Origin: Longimycelium tulufanense
GTDB lineage: Bacteria > Actinomycetota > Actinomycetes > Mycobacteriales > Pseudonocardiaceae
Assembly: GCF_014645795.1 (NCBI RefSeq)
Contig: NZ_BMMK01000007.1
Coordinates: forward strand, 1-64,000
Direction: 5' to 3'
Length of the DNA stretch: 64,000 nt
Position numbers and translations under genes: made by a program. Below the pieces are notes generated by a model. It was not told where the DNA came from, made no database searches, and was given only the letters and a program-made list of their open reading frames with translations. Below, piece after piece: positions 9,771-18,379 of the stretch (position 1 is its first letter; each line of letters opens with the position of its first letter).

Positions 9771-10442
9771 TCAGCGGGGCGCGACGAAGTGGGCAAGCAG
9801 CGTCCTCCGGTCACCTGCGGCGCTCTCCGCAACCGGATGCACCATGTGCCAGGAATGCTCCGAGGGGCAGAGCACGACGGACTCACCCAGGGCCGGCGCC
9901 ACCTCGGTGTGGACGTCGGCCTTGTCCGGGGAGGACAGGACGGCGAGCTGCCCGCGCCACTCGGGACGCCAGTTGTCGTTGAAGTACCAGGTCTGTGTCA
10001 CGATCTTGTCAGCGCGGTCGGTGTGCGGGTCGATCCACGAACCGGGACCGTAACGGACCGCGCGCAGCTCCAGCGCGCACTCCGACACGTCCCGGCCGCT
10101 CAGGGTCGTGATGGCCGAACGATACTCGGGGGAACACAACGCATCGACCAGTTGACGCCACAACGAGCTGAGGAGATCGATGTTCTCCCGAACCGGATGT
10201 CCCCCAGCCACCAGCGAAAGGTTCGCGCTCCGGTAGCCCTTCTGGCCCGCGTCGCCACCGGACCGTCGTTGCGTCACGACAAAACCCTCACCGGGGAACT
10301 CCACCTCCAGAACCGGCAGCAACCGCGCGGGGAACATCCCCCGTAGCAGTCCCCACCGGTACGGGTGTTCCGCCAGGGAGGACCGGCGAAACGCATCCCA
10401 GTCGATCTCCAGGGCCGCGGTTCCCGACATCGTCTGCCCCAT
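9771..10442 (-). CDS. 2OG-Fe(II) oxygenase (nucleoside cluster, copy 1)
   Basis: 223 residues from the ATG at 10442. The jelly-roll iron site is visible: HTD in WIDPHTDRADK, the distal His in SEHSWHMVHP, and an Arg (DRRTLLAHF) placed to bind 2-oxoglutarate. It resembles the other two small oxygenases of this cluster (19914-20528 and 26235-26855) in length and in the HxD-(K)-T-x-YFN/YLN pattern, so the three probably arose from one family. It is the last gene of the leftward unit, 58 bases after the enolpyruvyltransferase. In polyoxin biosynthesis small dioxygenases of this type (PolD, PolK) trim the octosyl acid. The substrate here is inferred to be an octosyl-type nucleoside. Confidence 0.85.
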   Translation of the reverse strand: MGQTMSGTAALEIDWDAFRRSSLAEHPYRWGLLRGMFPARLLPVLEVEFPGEGFVVTQRRSGGDAGQKGYRSANLSLVAGGHPVRENIDLLSSLWRQLVDALCSPEYRSAITTLSGRDVSECALELRAVRYGPGSWIDPHTDRADKIVTQTWYFNDNWRPEWRGQLAVLSSPDKADVHTEVAPALGESVVLCPSEHSWHMVHPVAESAAGDRRTLLAHFVAPR

Positions 10443-10500
10443 GGTCGTGACTCCTCTCGTCCTGCCCGTGGCAGGTCCAGCGGTGGCGAATGACGAACGA

Positions 10501-11898
10501 TCACTCGTGGTTGGGCCGCAGGTCGATCCGTGCCCCGAACCGGGCGAGCTTGTCCCGCACCTCGGCATAGCCACGGGCAAGGTGCTCGACCCCGTACAGC
10601 CGCTGGGGTTGCCCGGTGCTCAGCGCGGCGATCACCAGCGCCATCGCCGCACGCAGGTCGCCGGCCCGCAACGGGCGGGGCGCGGGTCGGAGCCTGCTGG
10701 GCCGCACCAGGAGATCGTCGCCGGCCTGTTCCAGGTGCGCTCCCAGCTCGCGCAGGCCGCTGACGTAGCCGAACCGGCCGCGCCACACGGTCTCGGTCAA
10801 CCGGGACGGGCCGCTCGCCTTGAGCATCATCAGCGCGAAAAGGGGTTGCGCGTCGCTGTAGACCAGATGCGATGCCGCCACCACGTGTGCGGGACGGAGG
10901 TGTTGGACCGGCTCGATCTCCAGCATCCGGTCGTTCCAGGACAGGGACAGTCCCATGGTGTCCATGTGCCGCAGTTCCGGGGCCAGGCCGGCACGCACCA
11001 CCTCCGGTTGCTCGAGCGTGAGTGTGACGTGCCGGTCCAGGCAGACCGCGGCGGCGATGAAGGTGATGACCTCCATCAGGTCCGACGGCAGGGTCAGCTG
11101 GGTGGCGCCGAGTGGTCCCCCTCGACCGTCGATGACGATCTCGGTCGGGCTGAGCCGGATGCTCGCCCCGGCTGCGGCGAGGGTGTGCGCCAGGCCGGTC
11201 ACGTCGGGCTTGGGGTAGGGGTTGCGCAGCACCGTGGTACCGTTGGCGGTGGCGGCCAACAGCAGTGCCGTCTTGGTGGCGCCCGAGTAGTGCGGGCCGG
11301 TGGGCTTGCCGCTCACCGCGTCCGGGCTGCCGAACTCGGCGAGGTCGATCACGGTGCCACGCAGTCCCGAGGGCGGTGCCCACGCCTGGAAGTTGCCGGG
11401 TGCGACGGCGCAGCGAGCACCGAACCGTTCCATCACCGTCGCCATGTGTGCCATGGGCCGTGCCCCGTTGCTCCCGCCACCGATGCGGCAACCGCCGTGC
11501 GCTCCGGAAGCGACCTGGCCACGGGTGGCCAGTAGCGTGGGCAGCAGGTAGACGCCACCGTGAATCTGGCTGGACCACTGGGTGGGGATGGTGTGGCTGT
11601 GGAGGGAGCCGGCGTCGACGGTGAGCATGCCGTCGGCGCCGGTGACCTTCGCGCCCAGTTCCGTGACGATGGCGCTGAGCACACGGGTGTCGGCGATGTC
11701 GGGCGCGTTCGTGATTCGCCATGGCTGGTCGGCCAGGCACGCCGCGGCCAAGGCCGGGACGAGCAGGTGCTTGAAGCCTCCGGGACGGAGCCGGACGTGG
11801 GAGTCCCCTGGGTTGGCGTGGATGTCCCAGTACGGCCCGGCATCCAAGGGGTGCGCGTCCACGTTGCCCGGCGGGCGCAGGGGATCGGTGACGGTCAT
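10501..11898 (-). CDS. nikO-like: MurA-like nucleoside enolpyruvyltransferase
   Basis: 465 residues of the EPSP synthase/MurA family. The substrate loop GGCRIGGGSNGARP keeps the PEP-binding Cys (C137), equivalent to the catalytic Cys of MurA, and the early KH pair in GFKHLLVPAL matches the MurA Lys-Asn pair. Housekeeping MurA is about 420 residues and is not found with these neighbours. In nikkomycin NikO, and in malayamycin MalO, such an enzyme moves enolpyruvate from PEP to the 3' hydroxyl of UMP or pseudouridine monophosphate. The start ATG overlaps the stop of the TruD-like gene (ATGA at 11895-11898), so the two proteins are made together. This is the strongest sign that the acceptor is pseudouridine monophosphate. 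Confidence 0.9.
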   Translation of the reverse strand: MTVTDPLRPPGNVDAHPLDAGPYWDIHANPGDSHVRLRPGGFKHLLVPALAAACLADQPWRITNAPDIADTRVLSAIVTELGAKVTGADGMLTVDAGSLHSHTIPTQWSSQIHGGVYLLPTLLATRGQVASGAHGGCRIGGGSNGARPMAHMATVMERFGARCAVAPGNFQAWAPPSGLRGTVIDLAEFGSPDAVSGKPTGPHYSGATKTALLLAATANGTTVLRNPYPKPDVTGLAHTLAAAGASIRLSPTEIVIDGRGGPLGATQLTLPSDLMEVITFIAAAVCLDRHVTLTLEQPEVVRAGLAPELRHMDTMGLSLSWNDRMLEIEPVQHLRPAHVVAASHLVYSDAQPLFALMMLKASGPSRLTETVWRGRFGYVSGLRELGAHLEQAGDDLLVRPSRLRPAPRPLRAGDLRAAMALVIAALSTGQPQRLYGVEHLARGYAEVRDKLARFGARIDLRPNHE

Positions 11899-12971
11899 AC
11901 GACCACCGCGGCCAGCTCGGGCGCATCACTGGTGTGACAGGTCAGGCGCAGGAAAAGCTGGGACACCATGGTCGTCGCGTAGCAGCCTGAGGGCAGGAAG
12001 AAGGACAGGGTCGCCTTGACCGAGCCGGGAAAGAGGTCGTCCGGCTGCACGTTTTCGACGTTGACCTGCGACTGCACCACGGTGGGACGGGAGGAGGTGC
12101 TTCGCCTGATCGCACCGTCCCTCCAGCGGTACTTGGTGTACTCGACCTCTCGCTGGACGGTGAGGAGCGCGATTGCGGCGTCGGTGCTGGTGGGGAACAC
12201 GTAGGGGATGTCCTCACGGGTGAGCTCGACGGCCTCGGCGGGGGCGGCCTCGACGAGCAGTTCCCCCACACGCCGATTCCAGTGATAGGAGGAGTACGCG
12301 CTGCGGTAGAACGCGGTGGTTCTCGGGTCGAGCGTGGTGAAGAAGCTTCGGGGATCCCCGTTGTGTTCCAGGGCACGCGCCCCTTCGGCCGAGCCGCTGG
12401 CACGGAGCAGCTCGAAGGCGTGGGGGTAGTCGTCGGACAGCAGGGCCTGTCCAATCAGGTGGGTCTGCTTGGGTCCTCCGGCGACCCCGAAGCGCTGCGT
12501 GTCGTAGTAGTTGACGAAGAACATGTTGATGCGCTTGTTGGCAACCGTTCGCAGCGTCTGGCCGAGGTCGGCGTCCAGGTTGCGGACCACGAGTTGGAAG
12601 GAGTTGCCGTGCAGCCCGCCGATCGTGATGTCCTGGGAGCCGTACCCCGCGTGCGCCACCTGGATCCAGCGGTCCTCGCCGCCACTGCCCTCGGTGTTGA
12701 TCCGGTCGAGTTGCGCGGGGGTGGCCCGGCCGCGCACCGCGACGAGCTGTTCGGTGACCGCGTCCTCGTCCTTCAGGCCGGCCGCCGAGATTGCCGTCGG
12801 CGGGAGCGAGAGTCCGGTGGCCAGCATGTCCAGGGCTTGGAACGTGGTGTAGCCACGCTTGTGGATCTTCAGGTACTGGAACGGGGCATCCCGGTTCCGC
12901 TCGGCGCTGAGGGGAAGGCACTCGGTGACAACGAAGTCTTCGGGAACGGCTTTGAGGACCGGGATGGTCAT
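11895..12971 (-). CDS. truD-like: TruD-family pseudouridine synthase
   Basis: 358 residues, the length of tRNA pseudouridine-13 synthase TruD. The family signatures are present: PEDFVVTE at residues 10-17, AGLKDEDAVTEQ at 64-75 with the catalytic Asp68, and NYYDTQRFG at 154-162. The start ATG at 12971 has AAGGAG upstream. TruD normally modifies tRNA, but TruD-like proteins inside the malayamycin (MalD) and pseudouridimycin (PumJ) clusters supply pseudouridine monophosphate for C-nucleoside antibiotics. This copy is in an operon with a nucleoside enolpyruvyltransferase, so the same role is likely. Actinomycetes do not usually rely on TruD for tRNA, which also argues for a biosynthetic role. 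Confidence 0.92.
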   Translation of the reverse strand: MTIPVLKAVPEDFVVTECLPLSAERNRDAPFQYLKIHKRGYTTFQALDMLATGLSLPPTAISAAGLKDEDAVTEQLVAVRGRATPAQLDRINTEGSGGEDRWIQVAHAGYGSQDITIGGLHGNSFQLVVRNLDADLGQTLRTVANKRINMFFVNYYDTQRFGVAGGPKQTHLIGQALLSDDYPHAFELLRASGSAEGARALEHNGDPRSFFTTLDPRTTAFYRSAYSSYHWNRRVGELLVEAAPAEAVELTREDIPYVFPTSTDAAIALLTVQREVEYTKYRWRDGAIRRSTSSRPTVVQSQVNVENVQPDDLFPGSVKATLSFFLPSGCYATTMVSQLFLRLTCHTSDAPELAAVVV

Positions 12972-13009
12972 CGCAATCTCCTTGTGCGGGTGAGCGACAT
13001 CCGCCTGGG

Positions 13010-14059
13010 TCAGGCGATGATCCGGGACGCTGTGTCGACGTGTGCCTCGATCGACCGGCGGAGGTCTCGGGTGACGCTGACACGTTTCAGCCATCGGTCC
13101 CTGCCGTTGTACTTGGCGCGGAACGCCTTCCTGCCGTGGACGACCCGGTAGTTGTCGATGAAGCAGCAATCCCCCGCCCGCAGGGTCACCGAATCCAGAT
13201 CGCGGTCGATCAGCTCCATCACCCGTTGCAACACGGCTTCGGCCTCGGCGTCACCCGGCGCCGGATACATGTATGCGGGATCGATCCGCAGGAACGGCTG
13301 CTCGGCGTTGCCGAACAGGATCGGCACCGCCTCGGGCTGGGTGTCCATGCGGTGCACCTGCTCGAACCACTGTGGATTGCGCGCCACCGTGGTGCTGTTG
13401 TACGAGGGAAGGTGGGAGTTGTCCGGGCGGATGTGGAACCGCCGCTGCAGGGCGCACCTGATTTCCTCGGCCGACAGCTTGCGGTGGTCGAGGCCACCGA
13501 TGGTGGTGGCCACACCGTCGGGGTTGCGCAGGCAGAGCAGCCCGACGTAGTCGGCCCGATGCGGGTGGAACGCCTCCTCGATGTGCCACATCAGGGTGGC
13601 GCTGCTTCCCGATCCCAGTTGCTCGTTCTCCTGGCCCTGAGTCGGAACGACATCGTGGACCAACCGCCCGTCCTGCTGCGTGGCCCAGCCGAACACCTCC
13701 CCCAGCAGCGTGCCGTAGAGCATCAACAGCAGCTCCATCTGGCGCGTTGCCGGGGTTGTGTCGAGTCCCTGCGCCCAGTGCGGTGGGGTCGGCCCGAGCG
13801 TCGAGTCGTCCACCGTGTGACCGGACAACACCAGCACCGCCGGTGCCGCCGTTCCGTCGGTGCTGGTTCCGGTGGTGGAGGTGTTGCGGAAGCCGGTGAG
13901 CGCGCGACGGACCCCGAACGGCAGCTCGTGCGCAATCACGGCCGCGTCGTGCAGGAAGTCCACTGCAGAGGACTGCTGATAGCGCTTCGACAGTTCGGTC
14001 AACAGGTCCGTGACAGCGAATCGTTCATCGTCGGTGAGCGTGGTTCGTTGCAGCAACAT
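13010..14059 (-). CDS. VioC-type Fe(II)/2OG amino-acid hydroxylase
   Basis: 349 residues from the ATG at 14059. This belongs to the clavaminate synthase/arginine beta-hydroxylase family (VioC, OrfP, MppO). The signature HIEEAFHPHRADYVGLLCLR begins at H159, with the iron ligands His159-x-Glu161 and the distal His308 in NYRVVHGRKAF. The 2OG-binding Arg is in GRDRWLKR. Family members hydroxylate free arginine or related amino acids at C3. It lies 38 bases upstream of the TruD-like gene. The likely job is to make a beta-hydroxylated amino acid for the peptidyl part of the product, but the substrate (Arg, Orn, citrulline, other) is not certain. Confidence 0.88.
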   Translation of the reverse strand: MLLQRTTLTDDERFAVTDLLTELSKRYQQSSAVDFLHDAAVIAHELPFGVRRALTGFRNTSTTGTSTDGTAAPAVLVLSGHTVDDSTLGPTPPHWAQGLDTTPATRQMELLLMLYGTLLGEVFGWATQQDGRLVHDVVPTQGQENEQLGSGSSATLMWHIEEAFHPHRADYVGLLCLRNPDGVATTIGGLDHRKLSAEEIRCALQRRFHIRPDNSHLPSYNSTTVARNPQWFEQVHRMDTQPEAVPILFGNAEQPFLRIDPAYMYPAPGDAEAEAVLQRVMELIDRDLDSVTLRAGDCCFIDNYRVVHGRKAFRAKYNGRDRWLKRVSVTRDLRRSIEAHVDTASRIIA

Positions 14060-14139
14060 GGCGTTCTCTTTCTGCGGGCGATCGCGACGACGGCACGCGC
14101 CTTCCACCCGCACACTCGCGGTGGTGAGCTCGAACGTGG

Positions 14140-15351
14140 TCAGCACAGGGTGGAGATGGCCGTCAGGAAGGTCGCGACGTCGTCCTCGGTGGTGTAACAG
14201 GAGACCCCGGCCCGCACCGCTCCCCCGGCATCTCCCAACCCCAGGGCGGAGATGGCCCGTGGTGCGTAGAAGTCTCCACTCCAGACCGCGATGTGCCGGT
14301 CAGCGAGGAACCTCGCGACATCGTCGGGTTTCTGGCCGGCGATCGTGAACGTGACCGTGGGCGCCCGGTCGAGGTGGTCGTCCGGTCCGACGACGGAGAC
14401 CCGGGGCAGGTCGCGCAGGCCGGCCAGCAGCGTGGCGAAGACGCGCTGCTCGTACCGGACGATGTCGGCCATGCCCACCTCGAGCAGGAACTCCGCGGCG
14501 GCGGCGAGGCCGGCGATCGCCTCCAGCGGTGGCGTTCCGACCTGCCAGTGTGCGGGCTCCGGGTCGGCGTGGTCGCCGACGTGGTAGGGCCGCAGGTCGG
14601 CCAGCAGCTCCGGGCGCCCCCACAGGACGCCGATGTGCGGGCCGTACCACTTGTAGGCGGAGCTGAGCAGGACGTCGCAGCCGAGGGCGGCAACGTCGAT
14701 CGGCCGGTGTGGTGTCAGGTGCACGGCGTCGACCAGGACGCGTGCGCCGGCATCGTGCGCGGCGGTCGTGATCGCGGCGACGTCCGGCATCGTGCCCAGG
14801 ACGTTCGATGCTCCGGTGACGGCGATCCAGCGGGTTCGGTCGGTGAGCAGCCGGGTCACTTGCTCCGTGGGGAGGCGGCCGGTGTCCGGTTCGAAGGTGG
14901 CGAAGCGGACCTGGGCACCGGTCTCCTCGGCGATGGCCAACCACGGTGCCACGTTCGCCTCGTGGTCCAGCGTGGTGCAGATGATCTCGTCCCCCGGCCG
15001 CAGGGTCCGCCCCACTGTCCGCGTGAAGGCGAAGTTCAGCGACGTCATGTTCGTGCCGAACACCACGCCCTCGGGATCGGCGCCGTAGAACCGGCCGATG
15101 GCCTGCCTGGTGCGGGCGAGCATCGCGTCGGTGTACTCGCTCGCCGCGAAGAACCCTTCGGTGTTGGCGTTTCTGCCGTCGACCAGGTACCCGAACATGG
15201 CGTCCGCCACGACGTCGAGGGTCTGGGTGCCGGCGGGTCCGTCCAGCCGGACCCAGTCCCTGTGCAGGCCCGGGAACCGCTCCGTGGGTATCGGGGGGCT
15301 GCCGAAGGATGCGGAGGTGTCAAGGAACGGATGCGATGCCGCATGCGGCAT
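14140..15351 (-). CDS. Class V PLP enzyme, cysteine desulfurase-like
   Basis: 403 residues, closest to the cysteine-desulfurase-like subfamily whose members share the RLDGPAGTQ, NANTEGFF and DHEANVAPW segments. The PLP lysine is K234 in SSAYKWYGPHIG, and the cofactor Asp is in VLVDAVH near 208. It is the first gene of the leftward unit, before the amino-acid hydroxylase. A role in iron-sulfur supply to the radical SAM enzyme is possible. Given its neighbours, a PLP-dependent elimination, cyclisation or epimerisation on the hydroxylated amino acid is as likely. The start ATG has a weak AGG site. The function is not established. Confidence 0.8.
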   Translation of the reverse strand: MPHAASHPFLDTSASFGSPPIPTERFPGLHRDWVRLDGPAGTQTLDVVADAMFGYLVDGRNANTEGFFAASEYTDAMLARTRQAIGRFYGADPEGVVFGTNMTSLNFAFTRTVGRTLRPGDEIICTTLDHEANVAPWLAIAEETGAQVRFATFEPDTGRLPTEQVTRLLTDRTRWIAVTGASNVLGTMPDVAAITTAAHDAGARVLVDAVHLTPHRPIDVAALGCDVLLSSAYKWYGPHIGVLWGRPELLADLRPYHVGDHADPEPAHWQVGTPPLEAIAGLAAAAEFLLEVGMADIVRYEQRVFATLLAGLRDLPRVSVVGPDDHLDRAPTVTFTIAGQKPDDVARFLADRHIAVWSGDFYAPRAISALGLGDAGGAVRAGVSCYTTEDDVATFLTAISTLC

Positions 15352-15924
15352 GGTGAAGAACCTCCGAACGAGATCGAAGCCGGGGCGTGGGCGTGGCGGG
15401 TGTCGGGGCCGATGCCCGGGGATGTCCTGACGGGCCACCGCGAGCGCGCACACCTGCCTCGGTGGTGTGCACCCACCGCGTGTGATGATTCGAGCGCGGT
15501 CATCACCGGGGCGACCCTGTTTCGCCCACACTCGCGACCATCGCGGTGCATGTTCATCGAACGTTCGTGTGTGGTGTGCAGGAGCCAAATCCGGTGATGG
15601 GTGACCTCGACATCAACGTTCCGGTTGCAGCCCAACGAGGACGCTATTGGCCGAATGTCCGCGGTACTAAGAGGACGTCTCGTTACACGGAACACAAGCT
15701 GAGCTCCACCGGAACCGTCGTGCGGTCGACGTTTCCCTTGGGGGTCAACCATCACCGGACGGTGCGCCCGGCAGGAGAGCGGTCCACCGCATTGGCCGTT
15801 CCGCTCCGAGAGACGGACGGTACCTACTTCCGTGCTGTGGCAGACAGGCTCGGTTGGAACCACCGTTTCCGTCGCCAGACGCGACAACGCAGGCGGTAGA
15901 AAGAGAACCCGAAGGAGCCTTCTG
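15352..15924. promoter_or_regulatory. Bidirectional promoter region of the nucleoside cluster
   Basis: 573 bases without a gene separate the two divergent units. It contains a dyad GTGATGA-N11-TCATCAC at 15482-15506 and a 10-bp palindrome CGAACGTTCG at 15558-15567. Ribosome binding site GAAGGAG at 15911-15917 serves the radical SAM gene. Confidence 0.6.
15482..15506. promoter_or_regulatory. Dyad GTGATGA-N11-TCATCAC, candidate operator
   Basis: Perfect 7-bp arms with an 11-base spacer, in the divergent promoter region between the two halves of the nucleoside cluster. This is the size expected for a dimeric helix-turn-helix regulator. The regulator is not identified; the IclR protein at 8856-9644 is one candidate. 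Confidence 0.45.
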
Positions 15925-17250
15925 GTGAAGGTACTAGTCATCTGGCCGCCCCACGTCCCCAGCTACTTCAACGCCGGGCATCACACCCCGCTCTACATGG
16001 TGGCCGGCCACCTCCGTCGGCTGCCCGGCGTGAGCCAGGTCGACGTGTGCGAGGCGGGCGTGCTGAACATGAACTGGAAAGCGGTCGGCGACCTGCTTTT
16101 CCAGAATGACTACTCGGTCATCGCCATCATGAACGACTTCGACGCCGTCGACGGTCTCGATCGGTTCGTGATGTACGCCAGGGAGCTGTCGCCGCAGAGC
16201 CGACTGGTCACCTTCGGGCGGCTCAGCAGCATCAATCCGGGCTTTTTCATGCAGTACGACCTCGACGCCGTGGTGCAGTCCGGCGATTACGAGTGCGGCG
16301 TCGCCCACGTGGTCACGGCGGTCGCCAAGGATGACTGGGTGGGGCCGCTGCCCGGCACCGCCACCCGGGTCGACGGTGCGTGGCTGAGCCCGACCGCCAA
16401 GGGCGACACGCTGCCGGCCGAGGACTGGGTGCTGCCCGATGTGCGGGAGATCCCGTACGCCGCCTACGACCGGCTGTACCGGCAGGACGAGCACAAGTTC
16501 TGCGGCATCCCCTTCCGCCGGGAACTGGTCGTCCCCGCCGCACGCGGGTGCCCGGTGGGCTGCTCGTTCTGCGAGGTGCACGACATCTTCGGGCTGCGGG
16601 AGCGCCGGCTGAGCGTGGACCGGGTGATCTCCTACCTCACCGAGAGCATGGCACTCTCACCCTTCGAGTACGTCGCCTTCTACGCGCCCACCTTCACCTT
16701 GAACCGGCGCTGGGTTCGCGAACTGTGTGAACGCTTCCTCACCGGCCCGCTGTCGGTGCGCTGGAAGTGCGCCACGACCCTGCACCACCTCACCGAGGAG
16801 CTGGTGACGTTGATGGGCCGCTCGGGATGCGTACGGATCTCGGTGGGCCTGGAGACCCTGGAACAGGGCGGGCATGACGAGCTCCCCAAGACCAAGCGGA
16901 TCGAGGAGCAGCGGTTCCGGGAGGTCGCCGGGTGGTGCCAGCGGGCCGGCATCGAGCTCAACGCCTTCGTGATCGTCGGCCTGCCGGGAACGACCGCGGC
17001 GGGGGTCGCCAGGACGATGGAGGTCGCCAAGGACGTCGGCGCACGGATCCGGCCCACGATGTACGCGCCGTACTACGACATGAAGCCCACGATGCGGGCG
17101 CTGGAGATCAGCCGCTACAACCGACAGATCATCTCCCAACCCGAGGGTGAGCCCCGCACCGACCTGTACCAGTTCCTGTTCGGTACGGAGGACCGCCTCA
17201 CCGAGGTCTACCACAAGATTCCCCAGCTGCTGGCGCAGCCCGTCGCGTGA
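15925..17250 (+). CDS. nikJ-like: Radical SAM enzyme, NikJ/PolH type
   Basis: 441 residues from the GTG at 15925, chosen because GAAGGAG lies 8 bases upstream; a longer frame reaches 15832 but lacks a site. Residues 1-135 form a B12-binding-like Rossmann domain (KVLVIWPP start) without a clear DxHxxG cobalamin motif. The radical SAM cluster ligands are C209, C213 and C216 in RGCPVGCSFC. NikJ and PolH use a SAM radical to cyclise 3'-enolpyruvyl-UMP into octosyl acid phosphate. This protein has the same neighbours and layout, so it probably performs the cyclisation on the pseudouridine equivalent. It starts the rightward operon. Confidence 0.88.
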   Translation: MKVLVIWPPHVPSYFNAGHHTPLYMVAGHLRRLPGVSQVDVCEAGVLNMNWKAVGDLLFQNDYSVIAIMNDFDAVDGLDRFVMYARELSPQSRLVTFGRLSSINPGFFMQYDLDAVVQSGDYECGVAHVVTAVAKDDWVGPLPGTATRVDGAWLSPTAKGDTLPAEDWVLPDVREIPYAAYDRLYRQDEHKFCGIPFRRELVVPAARGCPVGCSFCEVHDIFGLRERRLSVDRVISYLTESMALSPFEYVAFYAPTFTLNRRWVRELCERFLTGPLSVRWKCATTLHHLTEELVTLMGRSGCVRISVGLETLEQGGHDELPKTKRIEEQRFREVAGWCQRAGIELNAFVIVGLPGTTAAGVARTMEVAKDVGARIRPTMYAPYYDMKPTMRALEISRYNRQIISQPEGEPRTDLYQFLFGTEDRLTEVYHKIPQLLAQPVA

Positions 17251-17263
17251 GGGTACCGGCCCG

Positions 17264-18379
17264 ATGTCCATGGCGGCCACGACCAGTGCCGACCTCGGGT
17301 TCCCCACCCACCCCGACGCGTACGGGGCAACATGGGAACCGCGGTCACATCACCCCGGTGTCCTCAACCTCAAGAGCTGCGAGCTCCGCCACCCGGCGGC
17401 CGATCGGTTGGTGGCCGAGGCCTCGCGTGGCCTGACGGTCGAGGCGGTCCGCTCCTATCCCGTGCAGCAGGAGCTGGTCGCCGCCCTGGCCGAGCGGGAG
17501 GGTCTGGATCCGGCATCGGTCCTGGTGACCGCGGGCTCGGACACCGCCGTCAGTCTCCTCATCGACGCCTTCGGCGTGCCCGCGGGTCGGTTGGTGCTTC
17601 CCGAACCAACCTACGAGGCATGGCGGCACTATGCCCGGCTGCGGGGGTTGCCCGTGATGAGCTGCCAGCACCTTGTCCGATCTCCCTGGCGGATCGACAC
17701 CGGCGCTCTGCGTACCGCTCTGCGAACGGCTCCACCATCGCTGGTGGCGGTGACGAATCCGGCAAGCCCGTCGGGACTCACCCTGTCCACGGAGGACGTC
17801 GCGGCGCTCGCGGTCCTCGCCGACCAACACGGTCACCTGCTCGTGGTCGACGAGTGCTACGGCGCCTTTGCCGACATCAACCACGTTCCCTTGCTGGCCC
17901 GCTTTCCGCGGCTGGTCGTCCTGCGCTCCTACTCCAAGGCGTTCGCGGTGGCCGGCAGCAGGATCGCCGCACTGTACGCGCGGCCTCCCGTCGTGGACTA
18001 TCTGAGCCGATTCCGTCCGGACAGCACGGTGTCCGGGTGCGCGGTGCAGCTCCTGCTCCGGCTCGTGACGCGGGAGGCGGAGTTCGCCGCGATCTGGCGG
18101 GACGTCCGAGGAATCCGGCAGCGGTTCGTCACCGCTGTCCAGCATGCACACCCGACCTGGCGCAGTCTCGACCCGGGCGCGAATTTCGCCACCTTCGACA
18201 CCGGGATACCGGGGTTGCCCGCCAGGTTGGCCGACGCGGTGTACCGCCGGGGTTACCGCATCCGGTCCCTCGACGCGCTCCACGGCCTGGAGGGATGTGT
18301 GCGGATCGCCCTTGCCGACGCGTCGACGATGGATCGGGTTGCCGATCTGCTCGCCCAGGTAGCCGACGATGACCGGTAG
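17264..18379 (+). CDS. nikK-like: HisC-like PLP aminotransferase, NikK/PolI type
   Basis: 371 residues, fold type I class I/II aminotransferase close to histidinol-phosphate aminotransferases. The PLP lysine is K225 in RSYSKAFAVAGSR, the pyridine-binding Asp is in VVDECYG (about D196), and the Asn is in VTNPASPSG. It starts 13 bases after the radical SAM gene. The true start is the ATG at 17264 (MSMAATT); the open frame extends upstream inside the previous gene. In nikkomycin and polyoxin, the matching enzyme (NikK/PolI) installs the 5' amino group that makes aminohexuronic acid. A housekeeping HisC role is unlikely in this operon. Confidence 0.85.
   Translation: MSMAATTSADLGFPTHPDAYGATWEPRSHHPGVLNLKSCELRHPAADRLVAEASRGLTVEAVRSYPVQQELVAALAEREGLDPASVLVTAGSDTAVSLLIDAFGVPAGRLVLPEPTYEAWRHYARLRGLPVMSCQHLVRSPWRIDTGALRTALRTAPPSLVAVTNPASPSGLTLSTEDVAALAVLADQHGHLLVVDECYGAFADINHVPLLARFPRLVVLRSYSKAFAVAGSRIAALYARPPVVDYLSRFRPDSTVSGCAVQLLLRLVTREAEFAAIWRDVRGIRQRFVTAVQHAHPTWRSLDPGANFATFDTGIPGLPARLADAVYRRGYRIRSLDALHGLEGCVRIALADASTMDRVADLLAQVADDDR

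Noticed and set aside
10274..11929. 551-residue minus-strand frame overlapping the enolpyruvyltransferase
   Set aside because: Arg/Pro-rich composition and no motifs; it is a shadow of the real gene in another frame.
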